From contig NW_002476163.1 of NCBI RefSeq assembly GCF_000189635.1, forward strand, positions 434,001 to 498,000: DNA of 64,000 bases, written 5' to 3'. The notes beneath the pieces were generated by a model. It made no database searches and had not been told where the DNA came from. It saw only the letters and a program-made list of their open reading frames with translations. Position 1 is the stretch's first letter. Each line of letters begins with the position of its first letter. The stretch comes from Tetrahymena thermophila SB210. Its lineage: Eukaryota; Ciliophora; Oligohymenophorea; Hymenostomatida; Tetrahymenidae. The position numbers and the translations under genes are program-made. Below, in pieces: positions 37,996 through 55,336 of this stretch.

Positions 37996-40900
37996 ATGAG
38001 GGTTTTCAAGATAGTTTATATTTTAGCTATTATAATTCATTTTTTTCAAAAAGTTAAGTGCTCGCAAAACTTTACTTATCCACTTTCAGATAAAATTTAT
38101 ATTTAAAATTATGATATGTCTAATAATTCAAAACGTACTTAAGAAAATATAACCATACCTTTTCAGCTAAATTGCTCAAACTCAAATAGAAAGCTGTTGA
38201 TTAGTAATCTCATTTTAGATTTACATTATAATTAGACTGGGTTTACTGTTGACGTAGCATATTAAAATGAAACAACAGCAACATTTTTTTTATTCAAACC
38301 TAGCTATTAGATACAATTTACTTTAGCAGAGATATGTATAGATTCTTTTTATGTTGAAAAGATTAATATTACTGATATAAGCTTTGATTAGTAAGGTTAT
38401 TCTTAAAAAAAACTAAATCCTGCTAATTTTAATAAGAATATGAGAGTTTTTCCATATATAATAGGTGTTATTTCTAATACAAATTATTATCAATTTTTAT
38501 TTATTTAAGAAGTTTAAATATAAGACGATGGATTTACAATAGCTTTTTAGTCAAAAGAAAATGCAAATATTGATTAAATAACCATAAACTACATCTATTA
38601 TGATCAAAGCAATAATCCTTATTATTAAATATTTTAATATAATGATACAACATATTAAAATATAAATAGTCCTTAACCTAAATTTAATTAATAATCAAAT
38701 ATTCCTGTTGATTAAATATATAATTGCTCAGTACTAAATTGCTCACAATATTCTATGATAGGACTTACAGGTTATAAATAAAATTCATAACATAATTTAA
38801 GATAAACAATTTCAACTTAAATTTAGAAATAAAATTTAGTTTCAATAAATTATTCTACATGGGCTGATTCTATCTTAGATGGAATATAAAGTTAGTTTTT
38901 GTTATTTTAAATGATTAAATGCGAAAATGGATTAGCCAATTATTAAGATAAGTGTTAGGAATGTCCAAGTGGATTTTATTTATGGTATGATGAAAGCAGA
39001 AGTGTTAATCTTTGTCTTAAATGTGATTAAAATTGCTTAACTTGCTAATAAAATTCTAAAAACTGCACTTCATGCTCAGCAAATTATCCTTATTTACAAA
39101 AGAATTAAAATATCTGCTTATAAATATACCCTGAATAGTACTATTGTGAATAAAACTAACTTAATTCTACTTATTAAAATTGCACCTTTTGTCTGAATTG
39201 CCCTAAATAATGCAATACATAAGATTCATGTTGTAATAAAGATCAATTTATATTTAACACATAGAATTAAAAATGTGAATGTCTACCATAAATGATATAT
39301 AATGAGACATTAAAATTGTGCGTTTGTCGAGACTCTTCTCACTACTATGACTAAACCTAAAAAGCCTGCTTATTTAACCCATCCACATAAAATTGTGATA
39401 TTTTAGAATCATTTCTTCCTTCTTGTAAGAAATGTTTAAGTGGATTTTAAAATAAACAAGGGCGTTGCTTATACTGCGGGAGGTACAATTTTATGATAAA
39501 ATTTTTTATTTCTTACATTAAATACAATCTTAAACTTATTTTTTTATTAAATATTTATTATTGACCAATGTTTGAGCTATTTTATTTTAGATTTTATAAA
39601 TATTTTTAGATTAATAGTGATATTATCATTCATTCGTTTTATTAAAAATAAAGTGGAAAATATACCGATGATAATACAAATTAATGCTCTTAAAATTGTC
39701 AGGATTATTGTTTTTTATGCTCAAATTAATAAGAATGTAAGTAATTTGATGATTAATTTCCATGTCACTTTAGCTGTTAATTGTGTTCGAAGCCTAATTC
39801 ATCAAAAAGCTGCAGCCTGTGTAGCTCAATAACTAGAGAATTTAATTATACAGATAGTACTTGCAACTGTAAATATGGGTATGAGGAAGTCAATAAAACT
39901 GACTGTACTGAGATTTAATAGTCTTATAGCTAGTAGTTTTTAACATTTAAGAAAGCTATTGAAAACATTTCTTATTACATGCAATTAATTTAAGTTTTGA
40001 TACCAGTTTATCCTCATCTTTAATATTCGTTTATGCTTTAACAATAGATTGGAATTATCTCAAAATATTTGCCCAGCAACTCCACCAATTTGAGAATAGA
40101 ATTTTTATAAGGATATTAAAATTATAATTTTTAATTTTTTGAAGATATAAAATTAATTTAATCTGATAACTAAAACACAAAGAATTAAGTAAATTATTTA
40201 ATTTTTACAACAATAATGCTTATTTCACTAATATTACTCAAATTAATAAGTTTAGTTTCTAAATTTATGCAATAAAAATTATGGTTTAAACTTTTATAAG
40301 ATTAATCATTTATAGTAGCCGCTAAATTAGTTTCATTATAAACATTTTTTTCAATAGTATCTATTCTATATCAATTGAATAGAAATGATAACTAATCTAA
40401 ATAGTTGGTTTTAGTCTCAATAAATTTAATAATCATAGCCTTTTTTATGATAATTTAAATTAATAATTTAATTAAAATTTTAAAGAAATAACAGTAGGAC
40501 AATTTAGTTAATAACATCTCTTAATAAACAGCTGAAATTCTTAATAATGATGATATTTAAATTTAGAACAGATAAATTAAAATTATGATGTAAGATATTG
40601 ATATTAAAAAAGGTCATAAATATTTTATTTGGGTGTTTTGTGAGATAAGAAAAATACTTACAATAATTTTATTGTAATTAATAACGAGCAAAAATTGTTT
40701 TTTTGTTGTTGGAGGCATTTAAATTATATTTGGAAGCGTCTTGATATTTTAAATTTTTGATACATAGCAGAAACAATTGTATTGCCTAATTTCTGAAATT
40801 TTTATAATTTCTATTTATTTTTTAACAGCTGGAAGCGATAATTCTTATCCTCAAAAGATTTAAGTAGGGCTAGATTATTTAAAACCTTCAACTCTAGACG

Positions 40901-41199
40901 TAGTATCAATAATAGTTATTTAGTTATTCCAGATAATTTCATCTTTGAACTGTGCGTATTACTACTATCAAATAATAAAATAAATTCTATTCAAAAAAAG
41001 GAATAATCATAAAAAATAAGATCAAATTGAAAACTTTTTTTGCCAATAATTCCCTCAAGAATTCGATGCGAGTAAAATTTTAGATTAAATTTTTTAATAA
41101 AAATAATTTATGTTAAAAATAGGTACAATTGAATAAATTTTAAGTATGAATAAAACATAGTTTAGTCTCAAAAAAAAACATATTTCTAAAATATTTTGA
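37996..41199 (+). CDS. secreted/membrane Cys-rich protein, about 1031 aa
   Basis: Two exons (37996-39482 and 39591-41199) joined in phase across a 108-nt intron. Residues 1 to about 22 form a signal peptide (hydrophobic core IVYILAIIIHFF). The next 280 or so residues are a polar ectodomain with many Asn and few Cys. A Cys-rich region follows, from about residue 310, with furin-like spacing such as CQECPSGFYLWYDE, CLKCDQNCLTCQQ and CTSCSANYPYLQ. It continues into exon 2 with CSQNCQDYCFLCSN. The last roughly 350 residues carry several hydrophobic segments (near 40200, 40330, 40430, 40680-40840 and 40900) and a polar end, suggesting a polytopic anchor. Ciliates have large families of such surface proteins; sensing or adhesion is possible but unproven. 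Confidence 0.75.
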
Positions 41200-42707
41200 T
41201 TATTTATCACATTACTCAATTATAATATTTAAAAAATGTAAAGTAATTTAAACAAATATTTCTACTAATTCATAACACTAAATAAAAAATTTTTCTATTA
41301 CATTGTTAAATTATTAAATGAATATTTTAATTTATATATAATCTTTTTTATATAACAAACTTTAATGAAAAAAAAAATTATTGAATGTGAGAATAAAATT
41401 TAAAAGGCACAAAACATTTTAATTTATATTAATTTTTTAATTTTAAAAATTAAATTATTTTATAATTAAAAATAATATTTTCTATTTCAAACAGTGTTAA
41501 GTTTTAAAAATTAAATAGATTAAATTTTTTAAATGAAGAAAAGCACTGAAAATAAATTTAGTTTAATTAAAATTAAAATTAAATTTGCCAGAAAATTTTA
41601 TAATTTAATATACTAGGATTTAGTTAAGATTTAGTTTAGATGAAGAAATGTATGAAAGTTAAATATTTTTTAGTATTATTATTAAATTAATAAACTTACA
41701 CATAAATCTATATAAATTTATACTTTCGAATTTAGTTAAGATTTAATTTAAGAGGGGATAAATTTATATATATGCAATAATATGCTTTGAGTTTTTAGAA
41801 ATGTACTAAAAATAGATAAAAAAATGTTAAAATAGACTTTTCTCTAGATGAAAAAATTTCAATTTATACTTTATATCTACTTTAAGGTTTTTAAAAATTG
41901 AGAGTTCATCAGTAAAAGAATTTTTATAAAATGTTTATTAAAATTTTAAAGCATTACCAACTAATGAAATTTATTTATTTATTTATTTTTGCTTTGATTT
42001 TAATTTATATTCAAAAATATTTTCTCAAATCTTTCATGAATTTAAAAAAAGAAAAATATTTTATTTTTATTAATTAATATGATATTAAAAATAAAATATA
42101 AAAATTTAAGAGGAAAATACTATAAATTTATAAACTTTTTTGAATTAAGTGTTTAAAATGTATATTAGATAGATAGATAAATAGATAGTTAATAGTTTAT
42201 CAGAAAAGAATTTATTACAAAAATGAATTACAATCACAAAAATATGCTTTTTAGTTACTAAGATTTTTTATATTTAGTTAATTAAACAAAAAATATATCA
42301 AACTGATGTTTTTATTATTTTTATAATTATTTATTTACTAATGTTTGATGGTTATTATCAGAATATCTAAACTTTTACACTCTATAATTAATTCTTCTAA
42401 TTAAATATTCATATAATACCAATATAATTTATCAAAATTTTTAGTTAAAAAATTTAATTAAAAACTGAAGGTACTATAAATTCTAAATCTAAGGCTTACC
42501 CAAAAATTATAATCAAATTAAAAATAAATATATTAACATAGACAAGATACTCGAGATTTGTAAAAAGTATTTTTGGCTTAAATCATAGATTGTAGAAAGC
42601 AAATAACAAACTCATCAATTTTATAAATCAAGGTAATGAAAAATTAATCTTAATAAAAACAAGAGTATGCTCGCAAATAAGTTGAAAAAGAAGAAGATAA
42701 CTTTAGA
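41200..42707. other. intergenic
   Basis: About 1.5 kb of AT-rich spacer between two rightward genes. It holds an AGAT microsatellite near 42167-42188 and repeated TAGTTAAGATTTAGTTTA-like segments near 41622 and 41732. No gene seen. Confidence 0.5.
42167..42188. repeat. AGAT microsatellite
   Basis: About five AGAT/AAAT units upstream of the ABC transporter gene. Confidence 0.7.
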
Positions 42708-46853
<4,146 letters not shown>

Positions 46854-47044
46854 TCCAATAATTTTTAATTTATTTAATTTGTTTGTTTGTTTAGTTAAAT
46901 ATTTTTTAAACAATGAAATATCAATAAGCAATTTATTCTTTTAAAAAATAAAATACTTTTTTTCTCACATACAATATATATAAAACCTTATTAATTATAT
47001 TATATTAAGGTTAAATTCTGATTTTTTTTGCTTTTATTTTTCTT

Positions 47045-48670
47045 TCAGATTGATTTCTTTTACTCCTATCTAGCTATGGGTTTAAAAAGGCCTAGAATAA
47101 AATTAATTAAAATAAAAAGAAACAAAATTAATTTTATGAGGCTAAAATCATTTATTAATTCTACTATTTATTAATAAGCTTCTTGAATTAATTTTGTTAA
47201 AGTAGGCTATTCGCGATATTTTTTCAATAAATCTAAAACATTCTTAGCATCATGTTAATTAAGCTATAAATCTTCGAAGCTTAACTTCTTGACTATCTAT
47301 TAGAATATTTAATTTCTTGTTAATTAAAAAAATTTATCTATTTTTTCGAAATCATTCTCTTCTATTGCGCACTAAATTAAGCAAAAATATAAATATCTTT
47401 TTGAATCGTCATCGTTAATTATCACCTTTTCAATTTATTAAATAAATTAAGTATCTTAAATCACGTTACAACATAATATGTGATGCAATAATACAATTGC
47501 CTTATACTCATCACTACGTAAATCATTTGAAAAATTTTTAAAATACTTTTCAATTGATTTTATATCTACAAACTATTTTTCATTATTTTGTTAAAATTCC
47601 CTATATTAGGTCTCATTTATAGGATCGTTTTATATGCATTCTATGATTAATTTTTAAAGGAAATTATCTTAGATAGTTCTTTCTTATCTAAAATCATTGT
47701 CTTATTAAGTTTAATTTTGATTTAATGTTTAGAAACTTGTATTTGTTAGTGTGAAGTTTGATTAATCATATCTTTAATCTCCATTTTATTAATTGATAAT
47801 TTAATTTTAATCTTGATCTATGTGCTCATTATTTTTAATTTTACTATATAGCTCATCTAATCTATTTAGTATATCTTGTATAGTTGGTCTATATGAGGCA
47901 TCTAGAGATAAGCAGCTTTAAATAATCTAATTTAGATCTGTAAGGAAAGGTCTCTAATCTATTTATTAGTATAATTTAAAATTTCTTATCTTACTTACTA
48001 CCTACTATGTTGTATTGCCATTAAATAGCTGTTCATTGTAAATTATTTCGTGCATTATGCAACCAAGGCTCCATATATCTACTGCTTTGTCATAGCTTTA
48101 ATTAAATTTCAAAATTTCTGGAGCCATATAATTTATAGTTCCAACAGTTGATTTCATATTTTAAAAAGATGATACTCCGAAATCTGTAATAACTAACTAG
48201 AGACCTTTATTGTATCTAATAAGTATATTTTCAGGTTTTAAATCTCTGTGTCCTAAATTGATATTATGTAGGTATTAAATTCCTTTAGCTATTTAAATGA
48301 TAATATCAAGATAATTTTAGGTGGATAAATTCTAATGATTTCGATATAAGTATTAGTATAAATCGCCAAGCTAGCAAAATTCACTTACGATGTAATATTA
48401 TTACTATTCTTAAAATATTTCATAGCATTGTAAAACATGATCACATTTATTTCCATTATTCATTTGATCTATTAACATTTAGATAGTATTAAGTTCTTAA
48501 GCAAGATATTTATTTTGCTACCCTAATATAGTCTGATCTGATATTTGCTTAACAGCAACTTAAATCTAATTACCTTAAGTGTCATCAAATTAGCAAAGGA
48601 ATACCTTTCCTATTGATCCATTTCCTATTTCTTGAATAACCTTGTATTTATTATTTAATAATTAAGTCAT
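47045..48670 (-). CDS. Ser/Thr protein kinase with hydrophobic C-terminus
   Basis: Single exon, 541 residues. The N-terminal kinase domain (about 9-290) has every key element: glycine loop GNGSIGKV (16-23), VAVK with Lys41, a likely helix-C Glu near 59, HRDLKPEN (141-148), DFG (163-165), a short activation loop ending GTINYMAPE, and DIWSLGCIMHEI. The sequence suits an active Ser/Thr kinase of ULK/NEK/CAMK-like shape; I cannot place it more finely. The C-terminal 250 residues are Gln/Asn-rich then helical and carry no known domain. The last 40 contain LIKLILFLFILINFILGLF before a short basic end, which looks like a tail anchor. The gene is tail-to-tail with the ABC transporter, only 191 nt away. 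Confidence 0.87.
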
Positions 48671-49577
48671 GTTTTTTGATATTTCTTTTGTGTTTTAACT
48701 TTAGATGCAATTTAATTTATTGAAATATTTTGATATAATAAATCATCTGATTAATATTTAAGTAGTGAGTCTATTTAGTTTTTAATTGATTTTATATTTA
48801 TTGAAATAAGATTTAATATCTCCTAATAAACTTATTCATTAATGTATATTTATTTATATAAAAGAATTATTTTCATAAATAATTATTTCAAATTATTTTT
48901 AATCTAAAAAAATATTTTAATTTTGAATATTTCTATTTATATTTTTAAATACTTCAAAAATTATAATTAAATTATATTTTTAAAAATAAACATTAAAAGA
49001 AGTTTTATTTTTTTAATATAAATTTTCATTATTTTATTTTGAAAATATCCTCCTGAAAAATTATAAAAATAAATCTACTTTAAATAATATTAAGACTATT
49101 TTTTCTAAAACATTTAATTTAGAGTTTTTTTTACATTCAATAAATTTAGATTTATCCATTAGAGTAGTTGAATATAGTATATCTAAATAAAAATTAATAT
49201 CCATTTAATTACTGCCAAATGAACTTTAATTCCTCTAATAAAATGGAATCTGCTGGTATAATAGTTAAGATTAATTAATTATTTCTATTACTAAAGAATC
49301 AAACAGCTTTTATTGGCTTTAAATTTTATTTTTATAAAATATGGCTAAAATGGGATAGATTAAATTTTATAGTATATTTATATTTTTTTATGAATTTAAA
49401 TAAAAATTTTAATTTTATATAAAAAAATAATTGCTTATTTAAAGTTTAATATTAAAATAAAAACAACATGGAATTATAAATAATTTACCACATACTTTTA
49501 TTTTTTATTAATTTATTTGCAAAAACTATTTATTTATTTATTATTTATAATATTGCATTCATAAAACTTTAATTTCT
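48671..49577. other. intergenic
   Basis: About 0.9 kb between the kinase start and the stop of the DOMON gene, both leftward. It presumably includes the kinase promoter. AT tracts only; no gene seen. Confidence 0.5.
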
Positions 49578-50180
49578 TCAAATCAAACAAAAGAGAGTCA
49601 TGAAAATAATAGCAGCTAAGTTAAGTAATTAAGCTGAAGAAGTTGAACTAACCATAGAAGATGACAATTTAACAGTTGAATAAAAAGCGGCTGTGTGTTG
49701 AGCTCCCCAAGTTTGTGTACCAAATCTAGCTACAGCAACTTACATTTGTGCTCCATCTGTAACAGCATTGTCGTACTTATCTCCAGTAGTCAATTTTCTA
49801 CTAATTGATGCTACCCAATTACCTGTAGCTTGGTCATAAGTTGAACCTTAATCAGTAAAGTCACTAGTACCACCTCTTGCTGTATCAAGATCAACTACAC
49901 CAGGAGTAGAATTAATATAGTTTCTATCTGCGAGATTAACTTTTGAACCATCCCACCAAAGATGTGCAACATCAATTCCAGCCATAACTGATCCACCTAA
50001 TCCAATACCAATAGCACCTGGGCTATTAACCATGACTTGAATGTTAATCATATCATTCACAATACTATACTTAAATGTGACATCACTATTGAGCATAACA
50101 GTATTAACATTTCCTGTAAGAGCAGCAGGAGCAGCGAGGCAAACAGCAAGAATGGTAGCTAAGATAAAAATTTTATTCAT
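49578..50180 (-). CDS. small DOMON-domain protein, probably GPI-anchored
   Basis: Single exon, 200 residues. A signal peptide (MNKIFILATILAVCLAAPA) is followed by a DOMON-type beta-sandwich: VTFKYSIVNDMINIQVMV, GAIGIGLGGSVMAGIDVAHL, then ASISRKLTTGDKYDNAV and MQVAVARFG...W...HTA. That order (ligand strand, gly-rich turn, 'D...W' and the final R...AxG/FG strand with H) is characteristic of DOMON domains, which can bind haem or sugar. The C-terminus has small residues (SSSMVSSTSSAQ) then a hydrophobic end (LAAIIFMTLFCLI) with no basic tail, a classic GPI-attachment signal. It is therefore likely a surface protein. GC and codon use are richer than its surroundings, as expected for a highly expressed gene. 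Confidence 0.82.
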
Positions 50181-53100
50181 TTTTTTTTACAATTATTACT
50201 TTTTTTAATTTTATAAATATTATTTTTTTGAATTAATTTCTACCAATATATAAAGCGTACTCAAACAATCTACTTTAATGTTTTGGCAATTAGTAAAGAA
50301 TATGTTTGTTTATTTTCTAAAAATATATATGCAACTTTAAAGTAAATTCTAAATTAAAAAAGTTTTTCGTCATCCAAAATCAATTATTTAAATAGTTTAT
50401 TTATTTTTATGTTTAAACCTACTTGGCTCATTGCTTAATCCTTAGTACTTTTTAACCTTTTGCCCATTTCAGTTGTAAAATTCTTTTCAATTAATTCAAC
50501 TTCTAAGCATGAATTTTTTTAATGCTCACTTTATCATAACTTTAATTACACATTTATAGAAGAAAATTTTATGTGTCCTAAATTTTTATAAATTCGAGTA
50601 ACATTTCATTTCTAAAAAGCAATCAGTAATAAATAAATTTCATTTAGATTTGAAATTGGAGATTTTACTTTTTAAATCTTGAAATTAACTTTACAATTTA
50701 ATTCAAACAAACATACCTTCCAGAAATTATCAATTGCTTTATCTGATATTATTAAATCAGATTATATAAGAAAAAATTCACTTCTATTTCTTTGCTTAGT
50801 AATCAATTTTGTAGATTATGAATACTTGTAATAAAAGCAAATATTTACATTTAAGAGTAGTTAATTGAAAAGAAAATATTTTATTGATTCACCAAAAAAT
50901 AAAAATAGATAAATATTTTAAATAAATTATGCTAGTTTTCTATCAAATGCTTATTTTATTAAAAAATAATAATAATTAATTGAGTTTTCTTCCTTTTAAA
51001 TAGATTTAGCTAAATAAAAATTTTTTGAAAAAAAGTAATATTTTAGGTTCAGAAAAAAGTAAATTTTTACTGTTTCATCTTATATTTAAAAAATATGTTT
51101 GGAAAGCGAAGACAAATATTAATATAAAAGCTCAAGTTTCATTAAACTAAGGAGGTTTTTTGTTTTTTTAAGTGAACCAAAATACAACTTTTAGTAGAAC
51201 GCAATATTTTATTCAAAGTAGTTTATTTTAGAAATAATTTGTCTCATCGTTAGCAGATATTTTATTATTTCAATTTTTCTATTATCATTTCAAAATTTTT
51301 TTTCTAAGAAAACTTCCATTTTATTCAATTTTCACAAATATTAAAATAGAAAAAGCGGAGAGTTTTATAAATTTTGTTTTCAATTTTGATTTTTATTAAA
51401 GCAAGAAAATAAAAATATATATTACTATGATAGTTAGAATAGTGAAGTTTTAAAAGTAATGATTAACAGCAATTTTCTTTTTTTAAAAATACTTGATCAC
51501 TGGTAATATGTTTTCAAGTCGATATCTTTTTTACCATGAAAATAAATATGTCTATAATTTACAATAGGCTATTAAATAATAATTATTACTTACTTAAATT
51601 TTAAATTGAGTATGCATTCAAAAAAATAATAAAAATCACAAAAACTTGGGTTAGATATAAAATTTGGAAGCCCTTACAATATTTAAAAAGAAAAATTTAA
51701 AAAAACATTAATTATTTAAATAAAAAATTTTGGAAAACATCCAATCTATGAACAATTTTATTTAACTTTTACACAAAATTTTTTCATGTTTTGATGACAT
51801 ACTATTTTTCTTTTAATAATATATCAAAATATAACAGAAAATTAATTTTTGATTTTGCATAATCTTTAATTTAAAAACTTTTTTTTATTTAAATCGTCGC
51901 TTAGAAAGCTTATAAATAGTGATGATTATTTTTTATTATTGCAAAGTTCAAAAAATAAATTTTTATTTAATAAAACAAACAGAAGATGATTAAAAATGAT
52001 CTTTATTTTCATTTCTAAAATTTTATGGAATGATGCTCAGAAATTTAGTATAAAAGTAGTAGGTAAAATTATCAATTTAAAATATCTTTTTAATTAGATT
52101 TGATATAAAATAAATAATAGTTACAATTTTTATTTATCGAAGTAATATAATTTTTAGATTATTTAATTAGATTAAATTGCTATTTATTTAAAAAAAATTT
52201 GTTTTTCACTCAAAAGCTTCATAAGTGATTAATTGTTGCAAAATTAATTATTATTTAAATAATATTTTTTAGATAAAAAGTCTTTTACTTTTGAATATAT
52301 TTTTCATAATTCTATTAAATTTATTTCTAAATAGAGTATCGAATTAAAACATATTTAAATATATATAATACAACACAATTCAACTCAAACAGTTATAATT
52401 GTCTTTATTCAAATTGGTAATATTAAATTTTAGGTCATTAATGATTTTCTTGTATTTCAAGTGATCAATTTTGATTTTTAAGTCTTAATCAAATTTTATT
52501 TATTGATACTCATTCTGTTATATATTAACTGCTGTGACGTAATACAATGATTATTTTAATTTTTTATTAAGAGCTCTTTATCATTCATAACTCTAACAAA
52601 AGATAAGAAAGCAGTAAGTATAAATTCTTAGCCAAATTTTAATTCAATAAAATATATTCTAAATTGACTATCGAATTAAAGCATATTTAAATATATATAA
52701 CACAATACAATTCAACTCAAATAGTTATAATTATTTTTATCCAAATTGGCAAAATTAAATTTTAGGTCATTAATGATTTTCTTGTATTTCAATTGATCAA
52801 TTTTGGTTTTTGGATCTTAATCAAATTTTATTTATTGATTTTATTTGTGTTATATATTAACTGTTGTGACGTAATACAATGATTATTTTAATTTTTAATT
52901 AAGAGATTTTTATTGTTCATAAATCTAACAAAAGTTAAGAAAACAGTATAAACTCTTAACCCATATAATTAAATTTAATAAAATATATTTTTGTTGATAA
53001 TTAAAATAATATTAATTTTTTTTTAATGTACCTATCATTTATTTGTTAATTTTCAAATATATTATTATGAACAATATATTAATATAAAATTAGCTCAAAA

Positions 53101-53765
53101 ATATTTAATTCATTAATTAATTTTTTTTTTAATTTGAAAATAATTTTTTAAGATATTATTAATATTTGGGAGGAAGAGCTTTGCTTTAAATAAAAAAAAT
53201 TCTATCAGAAATAAGCTAAAATAAAAGTAAAAATATAAAACTCACATTTGAGCTAATAACTTTTGTATTAATCAATTAATCTCCACTACTTTTGAAGCTC
53301 AATCTATCATATATCAATATTTAATAAAATAGCAATTTTGATTTTTGTTTATGAAAGATATTTTAAAAAAGTTAAAGTAAGAATTGATAGATTGACTTGA
53401 TAAAATTATATATTTTTTTCAAATTTTCAATCAAATTAATAAATTTATGGATGCTAATGGTTCTATAAATTAAAAATATATCCAAACTAAATTATCTTTT
53501 TTTATAAATATTTAATTTTCTCTTAAAATTAATTTCAAAATACAGTGAGCAGTGAGATATAAATTTTTAAGAGGCTTTAAGTTTGTTTGGTAGAAAATAT
53601 AATTTTGAAGAATTTTATGTGATAAAAATATGAGTTAAAATCACAAATTATTCATATTTTAAGTTCACTAAATGCTAAATTTACTATCAAAAATTAATTA
53701 ATTATTAATACAAATAAAACAAAAGTAAGAAATAAAGTTATCTCCTTAGTAACCATCTCTCTCTG
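50181..53765. other. gene-poor spacer with tandem repeat
   Basis: About 3.6 kb with no confident gene. It contains the DOMON promoter, a weak leftward open region at about 50930-50440, and a 332-bp tandem duplication (52308-52985). The rest is AT-rich tracts. Confidence 0.5.
52308..52985. repeat. 332-bp tandem direct repeat, two copies
   Basis: Two adjacent copies begin near 52308 and 52640. Landmarks recur exactly 332 nt apart: TATCGAATTAAA (52337/52669) and GTGACGTAATACAATGATTA (52534/52866), with TAGGTCATTAATGATTTTCT also shared. The copies differ by scattered substitutions and small indels. The start of a third unit is visible near 52973. The repeat has no coding character. Confidence 0.85.
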
Positions 53766-55336
53766 ATGTATTATATTCCTAATTCTCAGACAACAAATGC
53801 TCCTCCTGGTGAGCTACCTTAAGGCTAAATACCTTAGACATAATAAAAAATAATTAGAAAAATCTATTATATCTAGTAACCTACATAGAATCAACCTCCT
53901 TAGCAGTAATTCTATGCTCAGCCTGCTAATCCTCAAATTTTAGCATAACCTTCTCTTAACTATAACTAGTCATCTGCCCCATCTAATTACCCTCTAATGT
54001 AGCAATAAATTTCTTTAAAAACTGAGCCTGTAACTTAAACCCATTTAAATACGGTTTAAAATTTAAATTAGTAGGAAAAACCTTTAGAGTTTGATGATGG
54101 ATCATTCTCATATTTAATTTCAAAAGTTTAAGTTTCAAAGTATCTAAATGGTATATTTTCTTATTAGGTTTCAAGTTATTGCTATAAGTGATGATCTGGT
54201 TATATATTATAATTTCCTTAGGGTTTTATTCACGTAGACCTGAATATGAAGTTGAAAAAGATGGAGGAGATTACTATTTTAAAGCAAAATCATCACCAGT
54301 TTCTCATACTAATTACCCATGCACAGCAGTTTAAAATGAAGATGTAATATCTATTATTAATGAAAAAGATAAGTTCGTATTTCTTTGTGGAATAATAATG
54401 CTATTATTCAAATCAATATATATCTATAAATTATCACAAACATTTATAGCGGTATACAAACAAGGATTCATTTCTAGCTCATAAAAATTTGATAGTTCCT
54501 TTTTAGACTATCTTAATTTGGTGTGTGATTATTCTTTTGTGATTCCATTATCACCGATCACAGCTGTTGTTTATGAGGAGTGTGCAAATTTGAGATTTGG
54601 AATCTATTTATTTGGCGCAGATATAATTTACACTGCTGCTCTTTTTTATGCTCTTTTTAACTTTTTTTTCATTGTTTTTTTGATAGAATTTTGCAAAGGC
54701 TCAAGCTACGATAAATTAATGCTTTATCCCTACTTAATACTCATTACTATGCCAGGTGCTATTTTAATTAGTTTGCAACAATGTGGAATTAAGATTTTAT
54801 CATAAGAAGTTAACTACTACAAAGTAACAACTACTTATTCTAGTGGTAGAAAAGAAGTAACATATGAAAGTGATGATGTTAGATGCTTAGTAATTATTCC
54901 AATTATTTTGTTTATAATAGCTGTTTTATTTTTTGCTGTCATGATTTTAGTTTCGTTTGCTCTCATACTTGTTTATTGTTTTCCTGGTATCATAGCATAC
55001 TATGTTTTAACAACCCTGCTTTCAGGTTATTTTTTGAGAACCAACAGAGGTGGAGCTGACTATAGACAATAGCTTGTAGGCATGTTCGCCTTAAATCTTA
55101 TTTAAACTTAATACCCATAAAAGTTTAATTAACACTTTAGTTCAGACAAGCTTGATGAAGAAAAGAGTAAAAAAAATAATGATTTTTAAAGATTTTAAGG
55201 TTATTCAATGAGTTTTTTTTAAAAACCATAACATGTTTTATATCAATACAATTAAAGAAATACTATTAAATTAATCAAAAGTTATGAAACATATTACAAA
55301 GGAGTTATATTGGAAGCCTAAAATAGATAAATCTGA
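53766..55336 (+). CDS. polytopic membrane protein, Pro/Gln-rich N-terminus
   Basis: Two exons (53766-54150 and 54222-55336), joined in phase, 499 residues. The first 130 residues are rich in Gln, Pro, Asn and Tyr (many TAA/TAG codons), with no hydrophobic segment. From about residue 190 there are several membrane helices: FVFLCGIIMLLFKSIYIY, IIYTAALFYALFNFFFIVFL, YPYLILITMPGAILISL, and a long hydrophobic run of about 50 residues starting LVIIPIILFIIAVLFF that probably spans twice. The C-terminal 100 residues are polar and Gln/Asn-rich. No motif of a known transporter or channel is clear. It resembles other ciliate-only membrane proteins; function unknown. Confidence 0.7.

Noticed and set aside
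39572..39832. Rightward 86-codon frame in the Cys-rich gene
   Set aside because: Out of frame with the Cys-rich exon, which reads continuously once the 39483-39590 intron is removed.
53766..54150. Pro/Gln-rich N-terminal segment as a separate small gene
   Set aside because: It joins in phase to the downstream membrane part through a GT...AG intron at 54151-54221, and no TGA separates them.
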